Shown here: positions 59,328 to 64,000 of the stretch, in pieces | How the letters are laid out: every line of letters begins with the position of its first letter | Numbering within the stretch: the first letter of the stretch is position 1 | NCBI GenBank assembly: GCA_018432315.1 | Contig: JAHDLB010000016.1 | Location: forward strand, 1 to 64,000 | Length of the DNA: 64,000 nt | Source: Anaerolineae bacterium | GTDB lineage: Bacteria > Chloroflexota > Anaerolineae > Aggregatilineales > Aggregatilineaceae | Direction of reading: 5' to 3' | Position numbers and translations under genes: made by a program | Notes under the pieces: generated by a model | The model's database searches: none | The model's input: the letters and a program-made list of their open reading frames with translations, nothing else | Told to the model about the DNA's origin: nothing

Positions 59328-60524
59328 TCAGATCACCCGCACCGGCGTCCCGACCTCGGCCCACTCGAAGAACCATTGCGCTTCCTCGGTCGGCAGGTTC
59401 ACGCAGCCGTGGCTCATCGGGCGGCCAAAGCTGTTGTGCCAGTACGTGCCGTGAATGCCGTAGCCCTGGTAGAAGTACATCGTGTAGGGCACCGCCGGCA
59501 GGTAGTAGTCCGGCCCGCTCATGTCGGTGGCGACGTGCTTGACGTAGATCTTGTAGTCGCCTAGGACGGTCGGCGTTTCGGGCCGCCCGGTCGATGTCAG
59601 GTGCGAGCGGACGAGCTGCCCGTTCTCGTAGGCGTAGATCCGCTGCTCGCCGGTCGAGACGACGATCGACTTGCCGCTGGTCGTCGGCGCGGGCGGCGCG
59701 TCTTCCACGCGCGGGCTGTAGAGGCCCGCCGCCGGGATGGTCAGTTCCTGACCGACGTACAGCAGGTTAGGGTCGCTGATGTTGTTGAGCGCCAGGATGT
59801 CCTCGATCGACACGCCGTACTGCCGGGCGATCAGGGCCAGTTCCTGCCCGCGCTCCACAACGTGAACCGTGCGCTCCGTCGCGGACACGTTCGGCGAGTC
59901 CGGCTCCGGTGGCTCGATCTCGATTATGCTCAGCTCGAACACGCCGTCGCCGATCTCCCCGGCCAGGTTCTCGTAGAGCCGGCTGAGCATGACCGGCACG
60001 TCCATCGCGCGCCCGATCTGCGGCGGGTTGCCCGGCACCGCCTCGATGTTGACCTGGTCGGCCAGCGCCACCAGCCCGTTTTGCGTCCGGGACAGGTCGA
60101 TCGTGTACCACGGCTGGACCGTCGCCCCGCGCGCCGCGTCGAACGCTGTGACCGCCGTCGCGGTGGCGTCCACGTCGATCCCCAGGCTGCCCAGCGTGAC
60201 CGTCCATTGGCGCTCGCCGTCGGTCAGCGTCAGGTTCTGGGCGGCGAAGTTGTGCGCGGCCAGCGCGGCGGTCGCCTCTTCCAGCGTTTGCCCGCCCAGC
60301 GGGACGCCCGCTACGCTCACCCCGGCGGCCACTTTGGGGGGCGGCGCGCTGCCGAGTAACAGCATCGCCAGCCCGATCGCGCTCAGCAGGACGATCACCG
60401 CGCCGGTGAGCATGCCCCCGGCCAGCAGCCAGGGCATCCAGCGCCGCCTGGGGCGGCCAGCTCGGCGCGGTGCAGGGGCGGGATGGGGATGGGTGGCGGC
60501 AACGCGTTGAGTTGGGGCGTACAT
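59328..60524 (-). CDS. LysM-containing L,D-transpeptidase (YkuD) with PG-binding-4-like domain
   Basis: The 398 residues have a basic Arg/Pro-rich cytoplasmic head, one membrane segment (LLAGGMLTGAVIVLLSAIGLA) and a peptidoglycan-binding-4-like domain (about 65-190, ATAALAAHNFAAQNLTL). A LysM motif (about 215-262; HVVERGQELALIARQYGV) precedes the YkuD domain (285-398). The catalytic HGTYWHNSFGRP and SHGCVNLPTE with the active Cys are intact. It should form 3-3 cross-links or attach proteins to peptidoglycan. The membrane-anchored form is like those seen in many Gram-positive-type envelopes. Confidence 0.92.
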   Translation of the reverse strand: MYAPTQRVAATHPHPAPAPRRAGRPRRRWMPWLLAGGMLTGAVIVLLSAIGLAMLLLGSAPPPKVAAGVSVAGVPLGGQTLEEATAALAAHNFAAQNLTLTDGERQWTVTLGSLGIDVDATATAVTAFDAARGATVQPWYTIDLSRTQNGLVALADQVNIEAVPGNPPQIGRAMDVPVMLSRLYENLAGEIGDGVFELSIIEIEPPEPDSPNVSATERTVHVVERGQELALIARQYGVSIEDILALNNISDPNLLYVGQELTIPAAGLYSPRVEDAPPAPTTSGKSIVVSTGEQRIYAYENGQLVRSHLTSTGRPETPTVLGDYKIYVKHVATDMSGPDYYLPAVPYTMYFYQGYGIHGTYWHNSFGRPMSHGCVNLPTEEAQWFFEWAEVGTPVRVI

Positions 60525-60622
60525 GGCTTCTCTGTTCCTGGTAAACTAGATACACATCATCTTTATACGCCCTTTTGCCGCGCGGTGATGGACGCCGCCC
60601 ACATGGAAAATCTACGCTTGGC

Positions 60623-61594
60623 CTACTGTGACCATTCGGTTGGCTCGCGGTCCCAGCGATGATCGCGCAGCGCCGTGATCAGCGCGGGCGGCAGCGCCTG
60701 GCCGTCGCTGGTGGCGATGTTCGCTTCCACATGGCGCAGCTTGCGCATGCCGGGGATGATCGTGCTGACCGTCGGATTCGCCAGGATGAACCGCAGCGCC
60801 ATCTGGGCCATCGTCATGTGCTCCGGCACCAGCGGGCGCAGCGCCTCGGCGCGGTCCACCGACTCGTTGAGGTTCTCCGGCACGAAATACGTGTTGCGCC
60901 AGTCGCCTTCGGGCCAGCGCATGTTCTTGGTGAGCGTGCCGGTCAGCGTGCCCTCGTCGAACGGGACGCGCGCGATCACGCCGATGTTCAGCTCGTCGCA
61001 CAGCGGGAACAGCTCGTCTTCCGGCGCCTGGTCGAAGATGTTGTAGATCACCTGCACGGCGTCCATCAGGCCGGTGCGCAGCGTTTGCAGCGCGTTGTTC
61101 GGCTCCCAGCGGTTGACGCTGATCCCGATGGCGCCAATCAGCCCTTCGCGCTTGAGATCGTCGACGGCGCGCTGCCAGCCCTCGTCGCCGGCCCAGCCGT
61201 CCTCCCACACGTGGAACTGCATCAGGTCGATCGCGTCCAGCCCCAGGTTTTCGAGCGAGCTTTCGGTGTACTGGCGAATGTAGTCCGGCGGGAACACGTC
61301 TTCGATCTTGAAGTGCGGCTTGGACGGCCAGATGCGGTTCTTGGGCGGGATCTTGCTGGCCGTGTAGAGTTTCTTGTCCGGATAGGCCCGGACCAGCTCG
61401 CCGAGCAGTTTTTCGCTGTGCCCGTCGCCATAGGCCCACGCCGTGTCGAAGAAGTTGCAGCCAAGCTCAACCGCGCGGTGGAGTGAGGCAAGTGACTCTT
61501 CATCGTCGGAGCCGGTCCAGCCCCCCATGCCCCACATCCCATAGCCGATCTCGCTGACCTGCCAGCCGGTGCGTCCAAAGGTACGGTACTGCAT
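60623..61594 (-). CDS. aldo/keto reductase
   Basis: The 323-residue (beta/alpha)8-barrel NADPH enzyme reduces carbonyls. The catalytic tetrad is visible: Asp/Tyr in FFDTAWAYGDGHSEKLLG, Lys in YTASKIPPK, His in IDLMQFHVWED. The nucleotide site is VSTIIPGMRKLRHVEAN. It fits the large AKR class that reduces small aldehydes and sugars. It starts at an ATG 41 bases after TATAGT on the minus strand. No pathway is evident from its neighbours (L,D-transpeptidase and an orphan corrinoid protein). Confidence 0.93.
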   Translation of the reverse strand: MQYRTFGRTGWQVSEIGYGMWGMGGWTGSDDEESLASLHRAVELGCNFFDTAWAYGDGHSEKLLGELVRAYPDKKLYTASKIPPKNRIWPSKPHFKIEDVFPPDYIRQYTESSLENLGLDAIDLMQFHVWEDGWAGDEGWQRAVDDLKREGLIGAIGISVNRWEPNNALQTLRTGLMDAVQVIYNIFDQAPEDELFPLCDELNIGVIARVPFDEGTLTGTLTKNMRWPEGDWRNTYFVPENLNESVDRAEALRPLVPEHMTMAQMALRFILANPTVSTIIPGMRKLRHVEANIATSDGQALPPALITALRDHRWDREPTEWSQ

Positions 61595-61634
61595 CCTCAC
61601 ATTCCCTCCATGGTGTAGCCGGATAGCACATTCT

Positions 61635-61640
61635 ACTATA
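61635..61640 (-). promoter_or_regulatory. -10 element (TATAGT) of the aldo/keto reductase gene
   Basis: CGGGTATAGTAG on the minus strand, 41 bases before the ATG, matches the GGTATAAT-type elements seen elsewhere. Confidence 0.4.
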
Positions 61641-61826
61641 CCCGAGTTGGGCCCTGCGGGGTAAACGGCGCGCGGGTGTAGGAGCCCTGTCACCCGATAT
61701 GACTGCCGAACCAAACTGGCCCGGCGCGCGGTTGTCGCCTATCATTGAGATCGATCCCCGCCTGTGCGGACGGTGCACGACGGGGTATTATTTGAAGAAC
61801 GGTATGCCCAAGGAGAACGAGACACG

Positions 61827-62462
61827 ATGGCATTGATCGATGAAATTCGTCAGGCAGTGATCGACGGCCAGGCCAAGGTGGTGGTGCCCAAGGTCGAGCA
61901 GGCGCTGAGCGAGGGCCTTGCCCCCGACAAAATCCTGCACGAAGGGCTGATTTCCGCGATGAGCGAAGTGGGCCGGATGTTCGAAGAAGGCGAGTATTTC
62001 GTGCCGGAAATGCTGATCGCGGCGCGCGCGATGGCGGCGGCGCTCGACCTGCTCAAGCCGCACCTCGTCGAGCAGGGCGTCGAGCCGATCGGCAAGGTCG
62101 CCATCGGCACGGTCAAGGGCGACCTGCACGACATCGGCAAGTCGCTGGTGGCGATGATGCTGGAAGGCGCGGGCTTCGAGATCATGGACCTGGGCGTGGA
62201 CGTGGCGCCGGAGAAGTTCGTGAGCGCGCTCAACGACGGGGCGCAGATCGTCGCCATGTCGGCGCTGCTGACGACCACCATGCCCAACATGAAGGCGACC
62301 ATTGCCGCCATCGAGCAGGCCGGGCTGCGCGACCGGACCAAGATTTTGATCGGCGGCGCGCCGGTGACCGAGGCGTACGCCAACGAGATCGGCGCGGATG
62401 GCTACGCGCCGGACGCGTCCTCGGCGGTGCGCAAGGCGCGCGCGCTGATCGGCGCAGCCTGA
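61827..62462 (+). CDS. corrinoid (cobalamin-binding) protein of the methyltransferase type
   Basis: The 211-residue protein binds a corrinoid and carries methyl groups. A helical cap domain (about 1-88; EGLAPDKILHEGLISAMSEVG) precedes a Rossmann-like B12 domain. The Co-ligand motif is GDLHDIGKS (His101), followed by the LDVD-type stretch LGVDVAPEKFV, ALLTTTMPNM and a C-terminal IGGAPVTEAYANEIGADGY. It is like MtbC/MtmC-type proteins that pair with a substrate-specific methyltransferase, but no such partner lies in the window. Confidence 0.93.
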   Translation: MALIDEIRQAVIDGQAKVVVPKVEQALSEGLAPDKILHEGLISAMSEVGRMFEEGEYFVPEMLIAARAMAAALDLLKPHLVEQGVEPIGKVAIGTVKGDLHDIGKSLVAMMLEGAGFEIMDLGVDVAPEKFVSALNDGAQIVAMSALLTTTMPNMKATIAAIEQAGLRDRTKILIGGAPVTEAYANEIGADGYAPDASSAVRKARALIGAA

Positions 62463-62483
62463 TCGAGTGGATCACACCGCGAG

Positions 62484-62512
62484 AAAAACCGCAGGCTGAC
62501 TGCGGTTTTTTG
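62484..62512 (+). terminator. intrinsic terminator of the corrinoid protein gene
   Basis: AACCGCAG and CTGCGGTT form an 8-bp stem around GCTGA, with TTTT following and AAAA before it; GATCAC/GTGATC arms enclose the unit. Confidence 0.8.
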
Positions 62513-62548
62513 TGATCGGGCGCTGGTGCGAAAATGCGCCGGACCCGC

Positions 62549-62554
62549 TACAAT
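62549..62554 (+). promoter_or_regulatory. -10 element (TACAAT) of glgB
   Basis: CGCTACAATCGG, 39 bases before the ATG. No good -35. Confidence 0.35.
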
Positions 62555-62593
62555 CGGCGTGAGGATTACCTGGCACGGAGGGGAGAGCAGCGT

Positions 62594-64000
62594 ATGGCAG
62601 CCGACATTCACCCCGACGCGATCGCGTCGCTGATCGACGGCGATCACGGCGCTCCATTCGACCTGCTGGGGCCGCACCCGGCGGGTGACGGCGCGTGCTC
62701 GATTCGCGTGTTTCGCCCCGGCGCCCGGTCGGCGTCTGTGATGCTCGACGGGTCCGGCGAACAGGTCCCCATGGCGCGCCTGCGCGACGAAGGGTTTTTC
62801 GAGGCGACCGTCCCCGCGCCGGAAGGCACGCCCGGCTACCGGGTGGCGGTCGAGACCTACGAGGGCGAGCGCGAGACGTTCGTCGATCCGTATGCCTTCC
62901 CGCCGGTGCTCACCGATTACGATCTGTACCTGTTCAGCGAGGGCCGCCACCTGGAGAGCTACGAGAAGCTCGGCGCGCACCTCCACACCCAGGATGGCGT
63001 GACGGGCGTGCGGTTCGCCGTGTGGGCGCCCAACGCCTACCGCGTCAGCGTGATCGGCGGCTTCAACCGCTGGGATGCGCGCGTGCACCCGATGCGCTAC
63101 CACGAGGGCAGCGGCGTGTGGGAGTTGTTCGTCCCCGGCGTGGGGGTGGGCGAGGCGTACAAGTACGACCTGCGCTCGCGCAACGGCGGCTATCACACCG
63201 AGAAGGCCGATCCCTACGGGTTCTACGCGGAGCTGCGCCCGCGCACCGCGTCGATCGTGGCCGACCTGGACGGATACGCATGGGGCGACGACGCGTGGAT
63301 GGCCGCGCGCGCGGCGGGCGGTACCCTGGAGCGCCCGATGTCGATCTACGAGGTGCACCTCGGATCGTGGCGGCGCAAGGACGGGAACGGCTTCCTGACC
63401 TACCGCGAGCTGGCGGACGAGCTGGTCGCCTACGCCCAGCAGATGGGCTACACCCACCTGGAGCTGATGCCGGTGGCCGAGCACCCGCTGGATGCCTCGT
63501 GGGGCTACCAGGTGACGGGCTACTTCGCGCCGACCAGCCGCTATGGGGCGCCCGAGGATTTCATGGCGTTCGTCGACGCCTGCCACCAGAACGGGATCGG
63601 CGTGATCCTGGACTGGGTGCCGGCTCACTTTCCCAAAGACGGCCACGCGCTGAGCTACTTCGACGGCACGCACCTCTACGAGCACGCCGACCTGCGCCAG
63701 GGCGAGCATCCCGACTGGGGCACGTACATCTTCAACTATGGCCGCAACGAGGTACGCAACTTCCTGCTGAGCAACGCGCTGTTCTGGCTGAAGAAGTACC
63801 ACATCGACGGGCTGCGCGTCGACGCGGTGTCGTCCATGCTGTACCTCGACTTTGGCCGCAAAGAGGGCGAGTGGATCCCCAACGAGTACGGCGGCAACGA
63901 GAACTTGCCGGCCATCAGCTTTTTGCAGGAAGCCAACGCCGTGATCCATGCCGAGGCGCCCGGCGCGGTGACCATCGCCGAAGAGTCGACCGCGTGGCCG
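62594..64000 (+). CDS. glgB: 1,4-alpha-glucan branching enzyme, 3' end beyond window
   Basis: The open frame runs to the right edge with 469 residues visible and no stop. GlgB cuts alpha-1,4-glucan and makes alpha-1,6 branches in glycogen. An N-terminal region ([20 protein letters not shown]) and a CBM48 domain (about 115-210; [20 protein letters not shown], then [11 protein letters not shown]) lead to the GH13 catalytic domain ([29 protein letters not shown]). The nucleophile Asp lies in DGLRVDAV (D410) and the acid/base Glu in IAEEST (463/464). The ATG follows GGAGGGGAGAGCAGCGT. Confidence 0.95.
   Translation, partial: MAADIHPDAIASLIDGDHGAPFDLLGPHPAGDGACSIRVFRPGARSASVMLDGSGEQVPMARLRDEGFFEATVPAPEGTPGYRVAVETYEGERETFVDPYAFPPVLTDYDLYLFSEGRHLESYEKLGAHLHTQDGVTGVRFAVWAPNAYRVSVIGGFNRWDARVHPMRYHEGSGVWELFVPGVGVGEAYKYDLRSRNGGYHTEKADPYGFYAELRPRTASIVADLDGYAWGDDAWMAARAAGGTLERPMSIYEVHLGSWRRKDGNGFLTYRELADELVAYAQQMGYTHLELMPVAEHPLDASWGYQVTGYFAPTSRYGAPEDFMAFVDACHQNGIGVILDWVPAHFPKDGHALSYFDGTHLYEHADLRQGEHPDWGTYIFNYGRNEVRNFLLSNALFWLKKYHIDGLRVDAVSSMLYLDFGRKEGEWIPNEYGGNENLPAISFLQEANAVIHAEAPGAVTIAEESTAWP

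Noticed and set aside
61595-61826. Cobalamin riboswitch in front of the corrinoid protein gene
   Set aside because: Looked for a B12 box and long structured leader; none seen in the 232-base gap.
1-64000. CRISPR arrays, rRNA and tRNA genes, transposases
   Set aside because: Scanned for regularly spaced repeats, tRNA-like CCA arms and IS-type ORFs; none could be supported.

Overview
The window is GC-rich DNA (about two thirds G+C over most of its length) with about 57 protein genes and no rRNA, tRNA or CRISPR that I could see. The mix points to a Chloroflexota bacterium, probably of the Anaerolineae lineage. The signs are many secreted or lipid-anchored proteins with Thr/Pro-rich stalks, DUF3048 and DUF3160 proteins, PMT-type membrane glycosyltransferases, GHMP kinases, a T-box leader on pheS and CAP/LysM surface proteins. 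The lineage is an inference from gene families, not a measured phylogeny.

Layout. 1-950 is a lower-GC TolB-like beta-propeller fragment. 1042-7731 holds cell-surface proteins (two adjacent lipoproteins, DUF554, DUF3048, an Ig-like/propeller protein), a PIG-L deacetylase and cutA. 7786-12402 holds two divergent large membrane glycosyltransferases. 12454-19357 holds a GHMP sugar kinase, four uncharacterised genes and PEP carboxylase. 19370-22098 holds a PAF-acetylhydrolase-like esterase and a FecR/SH3 secreted protein. 22179-28956 is the phenylalanyl-tRNA synthetase region: a sigma70 promoter, a UUC-specifying T-box, pheS, three unrelated genes (degenerate FAD-binding homologue, map, dihaem cytochrome c), then pheT. 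A DUF433/DUF5615 toxin-antitoxin pair follows, bracketed by two copies of a 46-bp hairpin repeat. 29772-34042 holds a CAP-LysM protein, an APH-type kinase, a lipoprotein hydrolase and a methyltransferase. 34191-34844 encodes a thioredoxin-like lipoprotein in which an in-frame UGA replaces the first Cys of the CxxC motif and is followed by a SECIS-like hairpin. It is a strong selenoprotein candidate. A short ORF is then coupled to a PAS sensor kinase.

50379 down to 36563 is one long minus-strand sugar locus. It holds a ROK regulator (with its own promoter and operator-like palindrome), a solute-binding protein, two permeases, two different ABC ATPases, two TIM-barrel sugar isomerases/epimerases alternating with two Gfo/Idh/MocA oxidoreductases, a small membrane protein and xylose isomerase. 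The set fits uptake and redox/isomerisation processing of a sugar or glycoside. 50666-52990 holds divergent thrB and thrC. 53173-56533 is a ferrous-iron locus, feoA, a two-piece feoB and a DtxR-family regulator, with a DtxR-box-like pseudo-palindrome inside the feo promoter. The right end has a DUF3160 protein, an L,D-transpeptidase, an aldo/keto reductase, an orphan corrinoid protein and the start of glgB, which runs off the window.

All functions are assigned by reading motifs in the translated sequence. No searches were run.
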